Positions 10,510 through 19,926 of a stretch of DNA of 64,000 nt are shown piece after piece; position 1 is the stretch's first letter, and each line of letters starts with the position of its first letter. Origin of the DNA: Actinacidiphila yeochonensis CN732 (GTDB taxonomy: Bacteria > Actinomycetota > Actinomycetes > Streptomycetales > Streptomycetaceae); NCBI RefSeq assembly GCF_000745345.1, contig NZ_JQNR01000005.1, forward strand, positions 1,798,001 to 1,862,000, read 5' to 3'. Under the pieces are notes generated by a model. The model did no database searches. It saw only the letters and a program-made list of their open reading frames with translations, and had not been told where the DNA came from. The translations under genes and the position numbers were made by a program.

Positions 10510-11191
10510 GTTCCTGGACCCGGTCGCGGGCTTCGGCGTGACCTTCAAGGCCATGTTCAAGAAGCGCCTGACCGAGCAGTACCCCGAGTACAAGAAGCCC
10601 ACCGCGCCGCGGTTCCACGGCCGGCACCAGCTCAACCGGCACCCGGACGGACTGGAGAAGTGCGTCGGCTGCGAGCTGTGCGCGTGGGCCTGCCCCGCCG
10701 ACGCCATCTACGTGGAGGGCGCCGACAACACCGACGAGGAGCGCTACTCCCCGGGTGAGCGGTACGGCCGCGTCTACCAGATCAACTACGCCCGCTGCAT
10801 CCTGTGCGGCCTGTGCATCGAGGCGTGCCCGACGCGGGCGCTGACCATGACCAACGAGTACGAACTCGCCGACCGGACCCGCGAGTCGCTGATCTTCACC
10901 AAGGAGCAGCTGCTGTCCGGCCTGGAGGAGGGCATGGTCGACAGCCCGCACGCCATCTACCCCGGCATGGACGAGGGCGACTACTACCGCGGCCTGGTCA
11001 CCGAGGCGGCTCCCGGCACCGTCCAGCAGACCGCCGTCTCCAAGGGCGAGGACAAGCCCGACGAGACGGTGCGCGGCGCGGACACCGCGGAGAGCGGCGC
11101 GGCGGACGGCGGCGCGGCGGACGGCGGCGAGGCCGCGGTTCCCGGCGCGCCGGGCGGCGGCGCTCCGGCCGGAACGGGGGACGAGGCATGA
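10502..11191 (+). CDS. nuoI: NADH-quinone oxidoreductase subunit I (two [4Fe-4S])
   Basis: This 229-residue ferredoxin-like subunit carries N6a and N6b between NuoG and NuoB. Both cluster motifs are complete: [12 protein letters not shown] and [15 protein letters not shown] 10502 follows AAGGAGGAC and lies inside the end of nuoH. The last 45 residues are low-complexity Gly/Ala/Asp with a repeated DGGAA pattern, beyond the normal end of NuoI. The stop overlaps the nuoJ ATG. Confidence 0.96.
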   Translation: MPEFLDPVAGFGVTFKAMFKKRLTEQYPEYKKPTAPRFHGRHQLNRHPDGLEKCVGCELCAWACPADAIYVEGADNTDEERYSPGERYGRVYQINYARCILCGLCIEACPTRALTMTNEYELADRTRESLIFTKEQLLSGLEEGMVDSPHAIYPGMDEGDYYRGLVTEAAPGTVQQTAVSKGEDKPDETVRGADTAESGAADGGAADGGEAAVPGAPGGGAPAGTGDEA

Positions 11192-12276
11192 GCGGGGCGC
11201 AGACCCTGGCGGCGGCCGCGTCGCAGACCTCGACCGGCGAGGCCGTGCAGTTCTGGGTGCTCGCCGTGGTCGCCGTACTCGGCGCGCTGGGCACCGTGCT
11301 GATGAGGAAGGCCGTGCACAGCGCGCTGTCGCTGGCCGGCACGATGATCGTCCTCGCGGTCTTCTACCTGGCCGAGGGCGCCTACTTCCTCGGCGTGGTG
11401 CAGATCGTCGTCTACACCGGCGCGATCATGATGCTCTTCCTCTTCGTCGTCATGCTGGTGGGCATCACCGCGGCGGACTCGCTGACGGAGACGCTCAAGG
11501 GCCAGCGGTGGATGGCGGCGCTGTGCGGGCTGGGCTTCGGCATCCTGCTCGTCGCGGGGATCGCCAACGCCTCGCTGGACACCTTCACCGGCACCGGCGC
11601 CGCCGACAGCGCCCAGGGCGGCAACGTCCAGGGGCTGGCCCGGCTGCTCTTCACCACCTACGTGTGGGCGTTCGAGATCACCGGCGCCCTGCTGATCACC
11701 GCCGCGGTGGGCGCCATGGTGCTCACCCACCGCGAGCGCACCGAACGCCGGGCCACCCAGCGCGAGCAGTCGCAGGCCCGGGTGCGCGAGGGCAAGCAGG
11801 TGGCCCCGCTGCCCGCGCCGGGCACCTACGCCCGGCACAACGCGGTGGACGTGCCGGCGCTGCTGCCGGACGGCACCCCGTCCGACCTGTCGGTCAGCTC
11901 CACGCTGCGCGAGCGCGGGCAGATCCGGGACGTGTCGCGGGACGCGATGCGCCGGCTGGCCGAGCTGGACCAGCGCTCCGACGAGTGGCTGGAGCGCACC
12001 CCGAAGATGGTGCCGCTGCTGAGCGGCTCGCACCGCTGGCGGGGCGGCGGGAACGGGGCCAACGGCGCCACCGTGACCAACGGGAACGGCGCCAACGGCT
12101 CCAACGGTTCGAACGGCTCCAACGGCAACGGGACCAACGGCAACGGCTCCAACGGGAACGGCAACGGGAACGGCGCGAACGGTTCGCACGGCGGCGGCTC
12201 CGGCGGTTCCGGGGCTGACGGCCCCGGCGGCGACCGGAACGGCGAGCGGGCCTCGGCCGAGGAGGGCGCCAAGTGA
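11188..12276 (+). CDS. nuoJ: NADH-quinone oxidoreductase subunit J with long Asn/Gly tail
   Basis: This 362-residue membrane subunit has five transmembrane segments in its first 190 residues, including the [20 protein letters not shown] region with the TM3 hinge. The rest is cytoplasmic and ends in about 65 residues of repeated Asn-Gly and Ser-Asn-Gly. Typical NuoJ is 165-280 residues. ATG 11188 overlaps the nuoI stop, and the stop overlaps the nuoK GTG. Confidence 0.95.
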   Translation: MSGAQTLAAAASQTSTGEAVQFWVLAVVAVLGALGTVLMRKAVHSALSLAGTMIVLAVFYLAEGAYFLGVVQIVVYTGAIMMLFLFVVMLVGITAADSLTETLKGQRWMAALCGLGFGILLVAGIANASLDTFTGTGAADSAQGGNVQGLARLLFTTYVWAFEITGALLITAAVGAMVLTHRERTERRATQREQSQARVREGKQVAPLPAPGTYARHNAVDVPALLPDGTPSDLSVSSTLRERGQIRDVSRDAMRRLAELDQRSDEWLERTPKMVPLLSGSHRWRGGGNGANGATVTNGNGANGSNGSNGSNGNGTNGNGSNGNGNGNGANGSHGGGSGGSGADGPGGDRNGERASAEEGAK

Positions 12277-12572
12277 ACCCGGTCAACTACCTCTACCTCG
12301 CGGCGCTGCTGTTCACCATCGGCGCCGCAGGCGTTCTCATCCGGCGCAACGCGATCGTGGTGTTCATGTGCGTGGAGCTGATGCTCAACGCCTGCAACCT
12401 CGCGTTCGTCACCTTCTCCCGGCTGCACGGCAACCTCGACGGGCAGGTCATCGCCTTCTTCACGATGGTCGTCGCCGCCGCCGAGGTCGTGGTGGGGCTG
12501 GCGATCATCGTGTCGATCTACCGTTCCCGCCACTCGGCCTCGGTCGACGACGCGAACCTGATGAAGCTGTAG
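12273..12572 (+). CDS. nuoK: NADH-quinone oxidoreductase subunit K
   Basis: This 99-residue membrane subunit has three helices and the conserved acidic residue of the proton path in [14 protein letters not shown] second Glu lies in [15 protein letters not shown] 12273 sits in the overlap with nuoJ. Usual family length. Confidence 0.96.
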   Translation: MNPVNYLYLAALLFTIGAAGVLIRRNAIVVFMCVELMLNACNLAFVTFSRLHGNLDGQVIAFFTMVVAAAEVVVGLAIIVSIYRSRHSASVDDANLMKL

Positions 12573-12585
12573 AGGGGCTGCGAAC

Positions 12586-14481
12586 GTGGAAACCCTGATT
12601 GGACTGCTCGTCGCGGCACCCCTGCTGGGCGCGGGCATCCTGCTCACCGGCGGCCGCCGGCTGGACCGGAGCGGCCACCTGCTGGGGACGCTGCTGGCGC
12701 TGGCCTCGTTCGTCCTGGGCGCGGTGCTCTTCTTCACCATGCTCGGCAAGGACGCCGACCAACGCACCCTGCACTCGCACCTGTTCACCTGGGTGCCGGT
12801 GGGCGGCTTCCAGGCCCAGGTCGGCTTCCAGCTCGACCAGCTGTCGATGACCTTCGTCCTGCTGATCACCGGCGTGGGCACGCTGATCCACGTCTACTCG
12901 ATCGGCTACATGGCCGACGACGAGCGGCGCCGCCGCTTCTTCGGCTACCTCAACCTGTTCCTCGCGGCGATGCTGCTGCTGGTGCTGGCCGACAACTACT
13001 TCCTGCTGTACGCCGGCTGGGAGGGCGTGGGGCTCGCCTCGTACCTGCTGATCGGGTTCTGGCAGCACAAGCCCAGCGCCGCCACCGCGGCGAAGAAGGC
13101 GTTCATCGTCAACCGGGTCGGCGACATCGGCCTGTCGGTGGCGATCATGCTGATGTTCACCACCTTCGGCTCGTTCGCCTTCTCCGACGTGCTGCCGAAC
13201 GCGGGCGCCGCGCACCACGCCACCGTCACCGGCATCGGCTTCATGCTGCTGCTGGCCGCGTGCGGCAAGTCCGCGCAGGTGCCGCTCCAGTCCTGGCTCG
13301 GCGACGCCATGGAGGGCCCGACCCCGGTCTCCGCGCTGATCCACGCGGCGACCATGGTGACCGCCGGCGTGTACCTCATCACCCGCTCCGGGGCGATCTT
13401 CAACGCCGCCCCGGCCGCGCAGACGGCGACCGTGACCGTCGGCACCGTCACGCTGCTCTTCGGTGCCATCGTCGGTTGCGCCAAGGACGACATCAAGAAG
13501 GCACTGGCCGGCTCGACGATGTCGCAGATCGGCTACATGGTGCTGGCCGCCGGGCTCGGCCCGATCGGCTACGTCTTCGCGATCATGCACCTGGTGACGC
13601 ACGGCTTCTTCAAGGCCGGGCTCTTCCTGGGCGCCGGCTCGGTGATGCACGGCATGAACGACGAGGTGGACATGCGGCGTTACGGCGCCCTGCGTCGCCA
13701 CATGCCGATCACCTTCGTCACCTTCGGCCTCGGCTACCTGGCGATCATCGGCTTCCCGGGCCTGTCCGGGTACTTCTCCAAGGACAAGATCATCGAGGCG
13801 GCGTTCGCGAAGGGCGGTACCGAGGGCTGGATCCTCGGCGGCTGCGCCCTGGTCGGCGCGGCCGTCACCGCGTTCTACATGACGCGCGTGATGCTGATGA
13901 CGTTCTTCGGCGAGAAGCGCTGGCAGCCGGACGCGGAGGGCCACCAGCCGCACCCGCACGAGTCGCCGTCCACCATGACCGTGCCGATGATCATCCTGGC
14001 GTTCGGATCGGTCTTCGCCGGCGGCCTGTTCAGCATCAACTCGGCCTTCGTGGACTGGCTGTCCCCGGTCACCGGCCACACCGAGGGCGACTCCCCGGTG
14101 AGCACCTCCGCGGTCATGGCCGGCACCCTGGTGGTGCTGGTCCTCGGCGTGCTGCTGGCCTGGATGATGTACGGCCGCCGCCCGGTGCCCGCCACCGCCC
14201 CGCGCGGCAGCCTGCTCACCCGCGCCGCCCGCCGCGACCTGCTCCAGGACGACTTCAACCACGTCGTCCTGGTGCGCGGCGGCGAGCACCTGACCCGTTC
14301 GCTGGTCTACCTCGACCACTCCCTGGTCGACGGCGTCGTGAACGGCACGGCGGCGTCCGTCGGCGGCCTGTCCGGGCGGCTCCGGCGGCTGCAGAACGGC
14401 TACGCCCGGTCGTACGCCGTCTCCATGCTCGGCGGTACCGCGGTCGTGGTCGCCGCCACCCTTCTGATGAGGGCGGTCTGA
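12586..14481 (+). CDS. nuoL: NADH-quinone oxidoreductase subunit L (antiporter-like)
   Basis: This 631-residue antiporter-like proton-pumping subunit has about 16 transmembrane segments. The TM5 glutamate lies in [17 protein letters not shown] and the proton-path region in [28 protein letters not shown] form ([34 protein letters not shown]). GTG 12586 follows AGAGGGGCTG, 13 bases after nuoK. The C-terminal lateral helix region is present and the protein is full length. Confidence 0.95.
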   Translation: METLIGLLVAAPLLGAGILLTGGRRLDRSGHLLGTLLALASFVLGAVLFFTMLGKDADQRTLHSHLFTWVPVGGFQAQVGFQLDQLSMTFVLLITGVGTLIHVYSIGYMADDERRRRFFGYLNLFLAAMLLLVLADNYFLLYAGWEGVGLASYLLIGFWQHKPSAATAAKKAFIVNRVGDIGLSVAIMLMFTTFGSFAFSDVLPNAGAAHHATVTGIGFMLLLAACGKSAQVPLQSWLGDAMEGPTPVSALIHAATMVTAGVYLITRSGAIFNAAPAAQTATVTVGTVTLLFGAIVGCAKDDIKKALAGSTMSQIGYMVLAAGLGPIGYVFAIMHLVTHGFFKAGLFLGAGSVMHGMNDEVDMRRYGALRRHMPITFVTFGLGYLAIIGFPGLSGYFSKDKIIEAAFAKGGTEGWILGGCALVGAAVTAFYMTRVMLMTFFGEKRWQPDAEGHQPHPHESPSTMTVPMIILAFGSVFAGGLFSINSAFVDWLSPVTGHTEGDSPVSTSAVMAGTLVVLVLGVLLAWMMYGRRPVPATAPRGSLLTRAARRDLLQDDFNHVVLVRGGEHLTRSLVYLDHSLVDGVVNGTAASVGGLSGRLRRLQNGYARSYAVSMLGGTAVVVAATLLMRAV

Positions 14482-14484
14482 CCC

Positions 14485-16086
14485 ATGGCTGATTCCTTCC
14501 CGATCCTGACGGTGACCGCCGCCGTCCCGGCCGTGGGCGCGGTGGTGACCGCGGCGGTGCCGGCTGTCCGGCGGGTCGCCGCCAAGTACACGGCGCTGCT
14601 CTTCTCGCTGGCCACGCTGGTGCTGGCGCTGGTGACGCTGGTCCGGTTCGACCCGCACGGCGACCGCTACCAGTTCACCGAGAACCACACCTGGGTGCGG
14701 AGCTTCGGCCTCCACTACGACCTGGGCGTGGACGGCATCGGCGCGGTGATGGTGGCGCTGACCGCGCTGCTGATCCCGTTCGTCATCCTGGCCGGCTGGC
14801 ACGACGCCGACCCGCTGGAGGACCGCACCCCCAACCGGCGCTGGCGGCCCACCCAGGGCTTCTTCGCGCTGATCCTGCTGGTCGAGGCGATGGTGGTGCT
14901 CTCCTTCGAGGCCACCGACGTCTTCCTCTTCTACCTGTTCTTCGAAGCCATGCTGATCCCGATGTACTTCCTCATCGGCGGCTTCGGCGACCGGGCGCAC
15001 GCGTCGGGCGAGGAGGAGGCGGCCCGGCAGCGCTCCTACGCGGCGGTGAAGTTCCTCCTCTACAACCTGGCCGGCGGCCTGATCATGCTGGCCGCGGTGA
15101 TCGGCCTCTACGCCGCCACCGCCAAGCAGCTGGGCACCGGCACGTTCTCGCTCCAGGAGATCCTGGCCGCGCGCGCCTCCGGCCACCTGCACCTGGTGAC
15201 CTCCACCGAGCGGTGGCTCTTCCTCGGCTTCTTCTTCGCCTTCGCGGTGAAGGCCCCGCTGTGGCCGCTGCACACCTGGCTGCCGAACGCCATGGGCGAG
15301 TCCACGGCGCCGGTGGCGGTGCTGATCACCGCGGTCGTCGACAAGGTCGGCACCTTCGCGATGCTCCGCTTCTGCCTCCAGCTCTTCCCGGACGCGTCCA
15401 AGTGGGCCACCCCGGTGATCCTGGTGCTCGCGGTGATCAGCATCATCTACGGCGCCCTGCTCGCCGTCGGCCAGCGCGACATCAAGCGGCTGATCGCGTA
15501 CGCGTCCGTCTCGCACTTCGGCTTCATCATCCTGGGCATCTTCGCGATGACCAGCCAGGGCCAGTCCGGCGCCACGCTGTACATGGTCAACCACGGCATC
15601 TCCACCGCCGCGCTGATGCTGGTGGCCGGCTTCCTCATCACCCGGCGCGGCTCGCGGCTCATCTCCGACTTCGGCGGGGTGCAGAAGGTCGCGCCGATCC
15701 TGGCGGGCACCTTCCTCGTCGGCGGCCTGGCCACCCTCTCGCTGCCCGGGCTCGCCCCGTTCGTCAGCGAGTTCCTGGTGCTGGTGGGCACGTTCAGCCG
15801 CTACCCGGCGCTGGGCATCGTGGCCACGCTGGGCATCGTGCTGGCCGCGCTGTACGTGCTGGTGCTCTACCAGCGGACGATGACCGGCCCGGTGAAGGCC
15901 GGCATCGAGGGCCTTTCCGACCTGAAGGCCCGTGAACTCCTGGTGGTGGCACCGCTGATCGCGCTGCTGCTCTTCCTGGGCGTCTACCCGAAGCCGGTCG
16001 CCGACATCGTCAACCCGTCGGTCCAGCACACGCTCTCCGACGTGCACAAGACCGACCCCAAGCCCGCGCTGGAGGCGAAGAAGTGA
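14485..16086 (+). CDS. nuoM: NADH-quinone oxidoreductase subunit M (antiporter-like)
   Basis: This 533-residue antiporter-like subunit has about 14 transmembrane segments. It carries the TM5 glutamate in LFYLFFEAMLIPMYFLIG and the lysine region FAVKAPLWPLHTWLPNA. ATG 14485 is 3 bases after the nuoL stop. Its stop overlaps the nuoN GTG. It pumps protons together with L and N. Confidence 0.96.
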   Translation: MADSFPILTVTAAVPAVGAVVTAAVPAVRRVAAKYTALLFSLATLVLALVTLVRFDPHGDRYQFTENHTWVRSFGLHYDLGVDGIGAVMVALTALLIPFVILAGWHDADPLEDRTPNRRWRPTQGFFALILLVEAMVVLSFEATDVFLFYLFFEAMLIPMYFLIGGFGDRAHASGEEEAARQRSYAAVKFLLYNLAGGLIMLAAVIGLYAATAKQLGTGTFSLQEILAARASGHLHLVTSTERWLFLGFFFAFAVKAPLWPLHTWLPNAMGESTAPVAVLITAVVDKVGTFAMLRFCLQLFPDASKWATPVILVLAVISIIYGALLAVGQRDIKRLIAYASVSHFGFIILGIFAMTSQGQSGATLYMVNHGISTAALMLVAGFLITRRGSRLISDFGGVQKVAPILAGTFLVGGLATLSLPGLAPFVSEFLVLVGTFSRYPALGIVATLGIVLAALYVLVLYQRTMTGPVKAGIEGLSDLKARELLVVAPLIALLLFLGVYPKPVADIVNPSVQHTLSDVHKTDPKPALEAKK

Positions 16087-17744
16087 GCGCCGCACTGCAC
16101 TCGGGGGCCGCCGTCCACAGCCTGTGGACGAGCGCGGCGCCCAGCACCGAACGGTTCCCCACGCCGCACATCGAGTACGCGCAGCTCTCCCCGGTGCTGA
16201 TCGTCCTCGGCGTGGCCCTGGTCGGCGTCCTCGTCGAGGCGTTCGTCCCGCGCCGGTCCCGCTACACCGCGCAGGTGGTCGTCTCCGCGCTGGGCCTGGC
16301 GGCGGCGTTCGCCGCGATCATCGCGCTGGCGGAGAACGGCTACGGCACCACCAAGGCGCACATCGCCGCCATGGGCGCGGTGGCCGTGGACGGTCCGGCG
16401 CTCTTCCTCCAGGGCACCATCCTGCTGGTCGGGCTGGTCGCCCTCTTCACCTTCGCCGAGCGGCGACTGGACCCCAGGAGCCACGGCCGGCACATCGACT
16501 CCTTCGCCGCGCAGGGCTCCGCGGTGCCCGGCGGCGAGCAGGAGAAGGCCGCGGTGCGGGCCGGGTTCACCACCACCGAGGTCTTCCCGCTGCTGCTCTT
16601 CGCGGTCGGCGGCATGCTGGTCTTCCCGGCCGCCAACGACCTGCTGACGCTCTTCGTCGCGCTGGAGGTCTTCTCGCTGCCGCTGTACATCCTGTGCGCG
16701 CTGGCCCGCCGCAACCGGCTGATGTCGCAGGAGTCGGCCGTCAAGTACTTCCTGCTGGGCGCGTTCTCCTCGGCGTTCCTGCTCTTCGGCATCGCCCTGC
16801 TGTACGGCTACGCCGGCACCGTCTCGTACTCCGGCATCGCCGCCGTCATCGACGGCACCGCCCCCGTCACCCCGGCGCTGGCCGACACCACCGGCAACGA
16901 CGCGCTGCTGCTGATCGGCCTGGCCATGGTGGCCGTCGGGCTGCTGTTCAAGGTCGGCGCGGTGCCCTTCCACATGTGGAAGCCGGACGTCTACCAGGGT
17001 GCGCCCACCCCGGTCACCGGGTTCATGGCCGCGGCCACCACGGTCGCCGCGTTCGGCGCGCTGCTGCGGCTGCTGTACGTGGTGCTGCCCGGGATGCGCT
17101 GGGACTGGCGGCCCGTCATGTGGGGCGTGGCCATCGCCACGATGGCGTTCGGCGCGATCGTCGCCGTCACCCAGACCGACGTCAAGCGGCTGCTGGCGTA
17201 CTCCTCGGTGGCGCACGCCGGCTTCATCCTGGCCGGTGTGATCGCGGTCAACAGGAACGGCGTCTCGTCCGTCCTCTTCTACCTGGCCGCGTACTCGTTC
17301 GTGACGCTCGGCGCGTTCGCGGTGGTCACCCTGGTGCGCGACGCCGGCGGCGAGGCCACCCACCTCTCCCGCTGGGCGGGTCTGGGCCGGCGCTCCCCGC
17401 TGGTGGCGGCGGTCTTCGCGGTCTTCCTGCTGGCCTTCGCCGGCATCCCGCTGACCTCCGGCTTCGCGGGCAAGTTCGCCGTCTTCAAGGCGGCGGCGCA
17501 GGGCGGGGCGATGCCGCTGGTCATCGTCGGTGTGATCGCCTCCGCGGTGGCGGCGTTCTTCTACGTCCGGGTGATCGTGCTGATGTTCTTCTCCGAGCCC
17601 CGCGCCGACGGCCCGACCGTGGCGGTGCCCTCGCCGCTCACCTCGGCGGCGATCGCCCTGGGCGTGGCGGTCACGGTGGTGCTCGGCGTGGCGCCGCAGT
17701 ACTTCCTGGACCTGGCGGACAAGGCCAGCGTCTTCGTCCGCTGA
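16083..17744 (+). CDS. nuoN: NADH-quinone oxidoreductase subunit N (antiporter-like)
   Basis: This 553-residue antiporter-like subunit has about 14 transmembrane segments. The TM5 glutamate is in LFVALEVFSLPLYILCAL and the lysine region is FKVGAVPFHMWKPDVYQGAP. GTG 16083 lies within the GTGA overlap with nuoM. It is the last gene of the operon and is followed within 60 bases by a strong hairpin. Confidence 0.96.
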   Translation: MSAALHSGAAVHSLWTSAAPSTERFPTPHIEYAQLSPVLIVLGVALVGVLVEAFVPRRSRYTAQVVVSALGLAAAFAAIIALAENGYGTTKAHIAAMGAVAVDGPALFLQGTILLVGLVALFTFAERRLDPRSHGRHIDSFAAQGSAVPGGEQEKAAVRAGFTTTEVFPLLLFAVGGMLVFPAANDLLTLFVALEVFSLPLYILCALARRNRLMSQESAVKYFLLGAFSSAFLLFGIALLYGYAGTVSYSGIAAVIDGTAPVTPALADTTGNDALLLIGLAMVAVGLLFKVGAVPFHMWKPDVYQGAPTPVTGFMAAATTVAAFGALLRLLYVVLPGMRWDWRPVMWGVAIATMAFGAIVAVTQTDVKRLLAYSSVAHAGFILAGVIAVNRNGVSSVLFYLAAYSFVTLGAFAVVTLVRDAGGEATHLSRWAGLGRRSPLVAAVFAVFLLAFAGIPLTSGFAGKFAVFKAAAQGGAMPLVIVGVIASAVAAFFYVRVIVLMFFSEPRADGPTVAVPSPLTSAAIALGVAVTVVLGVAPQYFLDLADKASVFVR

Positions 17745-17801
17745 CCGCCGCTCGTCCCGCCGGCCCGTCGGCTCGTTCCCGTCCCGCTGGCCCGCTCTTC
17801 T

Positions 17802-17846
17802 CGCACCGGTGCCCGGCCCCCTCTGCGGCGGCCGGGCACCGGTGCG
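17802..17846 (+). terminator. Strong hairpin terminator after nuoN
   Basis: A perfect 17-bp G+C-rich stem (17802-17818 with 17830-17846) with an 11-base loop lies 58 bases after the nuoN stop. There is no long T-run, as is usual in actinomycetes. It separates nuo from the MarR gene. Confidence 0.85.
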
Positions 17847-17861
17847 TTCGGGGCCGATGAA

Positions 17862-17889
17862 CTAAGGTCGATTGATAAAGTAGCCTTAG
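17862..17889 (+). promoter_or_regulatory. Palindromic site before the MarR-type gene, likely autoregulatory operator
   Basis: CTAAGG (17862-17867) and CCTTAG (17884-17889) are perfect inverted arms around a 16-base A/T-rich centre. The site ends 3 bases before the MarR-type ATG. MarR proteins commonly bind palindromes overlapping their own promoter. The mRNA may be leaderless or have a very short leader. Confidence 0.45.
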
Positions 17890-17892
17890 CGT

Positions 17893-18333
17893 ATGAGCGA
17901 CAGCCTGGACCCGGACGGAGTCGCCGCGGCGCTGCTGGCGAGTATCAGCGTGCTGGTGCGGCGGGTGCGCCAGGTGCCCCCTGGCGGCGGACTCACCATG
18001 CCCGAGCGGACGGCTCTCTCGCTCCTGGAGCGCGAGGGCCCCACCACGTCCTCGGCGCTGGCCCGGCAGGTGCAGATCACCGCACAGGCCATGGGGGCGA
18101 CGCTCGGCACGCTGCGCGGCCGCGGCCTGGTCGAACGCCGTCCGGACCCGGACGACGGCAGGCGCGTGGTGCTGACGGTGACCGACGCCGGCCGGCAGGC
18201 GCTGAAGGACAAGCGCAACGCGCGGGCCGAACTCGTCACCCGGGCCCTCACCGGCGACACCTTCAGCGCCGCGGAGCTGGAGCAGCTCGCGGCGGCCGCA
18301 CCGCTGCTGGAGCGGCTGGCCCAGAACATCTGA
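17893..18333 (+). CDS. MarR-family transcriptional regulator
   Basis: This 146-residue winged-helix regulator has the recognition-helix region SALARQVQITAQAMGATLGT and the wing GLVERRPDPDDGRRVVLTVT, typical of MarR proteins that sense phenolic or oxidative ligands. ATG 17893 follows an inverted repeat directly, without a clear ribosome site. The PEBP-like gene downstream may be its target. No ligand can be deduced. Confidence 0.88.
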   Translation: MSDSLDPDGVAAALLASISVLVRRVRQVPPGGGLTMPERTALSLLEREGPTTSSALARQVQITAQAMGATLGTLRGRGLVERRPDPDDGRRVVLTVTDAGRQALKDKRNARAELVTRALTGDTFSAAELEQLAAAAPLLERLAQNI

Positions 18334-18390
18334 GGCCGGGCGTCCGAGGCCGGGCGTCCGAGGCCGGGCGTCCGAGGCCGGGCCGGGCGT
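18333..18390. repeat. 14-bp tandem repeat starting in the MarR stop codon
   Basis: AGGCCGGGCGTCCG is repeated three times exactly (18333-18346, 18347-18360, 18361-18374), followed by a fourth copy enlarged by CCGGG. The first copy starts on the last base of the MarR TGA. Short G+C-rich repeats in a gap of this kind usually arise by slippage. Confidence 0.7.
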
Positions 18391-18593
18391 CCGGCGCCGA
18401 AACGTCCGAGCCTCACCTCCGGCGCCTCACCTCCGGCGCCGACGGAGCCGCCAGGGACCGGCCCACCAGCGGCCGAGCCCCCGTCAGCTGTCGAGACCGC
18501 CTCCACCGCCCGCTCCGGCGACCAGCCGGCACCCGAAGGAGAGACAACCACCGTGACCCTGACGACGATCCACCCCACGCCCGAGGCGACGCG

Positions 18594-19169
18594 ATGACCC
18601 TGCTCGGCCGACTCCTGAAGAACCGGCGGTCGGGCGACGCCGACACGGCCTGGAACCTGCCCAACCTCCAGGGCCCCGAGCGGCTGGAGCTCGCCAGCCG
18701 GGACTTCGGCGACGGCGGCGCCATGGCGCTGGAGCACTGCGCGAAGCACATCCGCGGCGCCGACCGGTCCCCCCACCTGACCTGGTCCGAACTCCCGCCC
18801 GGCACCGCGCAGCTCCTCCTCGTGGTCGAGGACGTCGACGTCCCCACCAGCAAGCCCGCCGTGCACTGCGTCGCCCTGATCGACCCGGCGGCGGCGGCCC
18901 ACCTGGAGCCCGGCGCCCTGGCGGCACGGCAGCCCGCGCCCGGGGTGCGGGCGCTGCGGGCCACCGTCGGCCGCGGCTACCACGGTCCCGCGCCCATCAA
19001 GGGCCACGGGCCGCACCGCTACGTCTTCCAGTTGTTCGCCCTCTCCGCACCCGTGGAGAGCGGCCCCGACGGCACGCCGCTGGACCGGGCGCGGCCCCGC
19101 GCCCTGCTGCCCGCCGTCACCGCGACCGTCCTCGGCCGCGCCCGGCTGACCGGCGTCTACGAACGCTGA
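18594..19169 (+). CDS. PEBP-family (YbhB/YbcL-like) protein
   Basis: This 191-residue protein belongs to the phosphatidylethanolamine-binding protein family. Visible family features are SPHLTWSELPPGT, VEDVDVPTSKPAVHCV, the YHGPAPIKGHGPHRYVFQLF block and the Leu-rich end. No signal peptide, so it is probably cytoplasmic. Bacterial members have no firm biochemical role. It follows the MarR gene on the same strand after 260 bases. Confidence 0.85.
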   Translation: MTLLGRLLKNRRSGDADTAWNLPNLQGPERLELASRDFGDGGAMALEHCAKHIRGADRSPHLTWSELPPGTAQLLLVVEDVDVPTSKPAVHCVALIDPAAAAHLEPGALAARQPAPGVRALRATVGRGYHGPAPIKGHGPHRYVFQLFALSAPVESGPDGTPLDRARPRALLPAVTATVLGRARLTGVYER

Positions 19170-19463
19170 CCCCCGGGGCAGGCCCGACGGGCGGCCGCCG
19201 CTCTCCCGCCGCGGGGGAGAGCGGCGGCGCCGGGCCCGGACGCCGGGGGAGGCGGGCCCGAGGCGGGCGGCCGGGCCGGGCGGCGGCCTGTCCCGGAGGT
19301 GTCCTGACGTCGGCCTGCCGGTGTGCGCGCCTCGGCCCCCAGGTGAACCTCCTCGAATGATGGGGGATTTCACGCCAACCATCGGGAACACGTGGCACCT
19401 GCACTGATCTTCCTGACACGCTGTCCGGCGTTGACATCGCAAGCCCGCCTGAAGGAGGAGCAC

Positions 19464-19805
19464 ATGCGTCGTCTCAGAGCTCTCGGTGCGGTCGCCGGCC
19501 TGGCCCTGGCCGCCGCCGGCACCGCGGTCGTGGCCGCGCCGTCCGCCTCGGCCGCCTCGGCGTCCGCCATGCGGCCGGACTACTCGTACTGCTTCACCAG
19601 CCAGGGGACCAACTACGGCACGGTCTCCTGCCAGACCACCAGCGCGGGTGACAGCTGGCAGCTCGTCATCGTCTGCTACTCGACGGCGAACTCGGCGATC
19701 ACCCAGAAGGTCACCGGCCTCTCCCACTCGGGCAACGGCAGTGACACCCTCTACTGCCCCAGCGGCTACCTCATCTCCTACGCCAGCGTGAACAACAACA
19801 ACTGA
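19464..19805 (+). CDS. Small secreted protein with four cysteines, function unknown
   Basis: This 113-residue protein has a signal peptide at residues 1-30 (Arg-rich start, Ala/Val core, cleavage near SASA). The mature part of about 80 residues has Cys43, Cys56, Cys71 and Cys98, probably two disulfides, many Ser/Thr/Tyr, and ends in four Asn. ATG 19464 is chosen because GAAGGAGGAG (19451-19460) precedes it. I do not recognise a domain. It may be an exported structural or defence peptide, but nothing proves that. Confidence 0.8.
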   Translation: MRRLRALGAVAGLALAAAGTAVVAAPSASAASASAMRPDYSYCFTSQGTNYGTVSCQTTSAGDSWQLVIVCYSTANSAITQKVTGLSHSGNGSDTLYCPSGYLISYASVNNNN

Positions 19806-19864
19806 CCCGCAGCCCTCCCCGTGCGGGCCCGCCGCGAGCCACGCGAGCGGTGACGGGGAGGGCG

Positions 19865-19902
19865 GAGGGGGTGCCGGGCCGCTCGGGCCACGGCACCCCC
19901 TC
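19865..19902. terminator. Bidirectional hairpin between convergent genes
   Basis: A perfect 12-bp stem (GAGGGGGTGCCG with CGGCACCCCCTC) has a 14-base loop. A second possible pairing, 19813-19822 with 19853-19862, precedes it. It lies between the convergent secreted-protein gene and the methyltransferase gene and could serve both. Confidence 0.7.
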
Positions 19903-19926
19903 GCCGGGTCGCCGGGGCGGGCGGGT

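Noticed and set aside
12505..16095. A 1196-codon minus-strand open frame across nuoL-nuoM
   Set aside because: It is antisense to two certain genes and its translation is Gln/His/Arg/Gly-rich. Long antisense frames are normal in high-G+C DNA because of codon bias.
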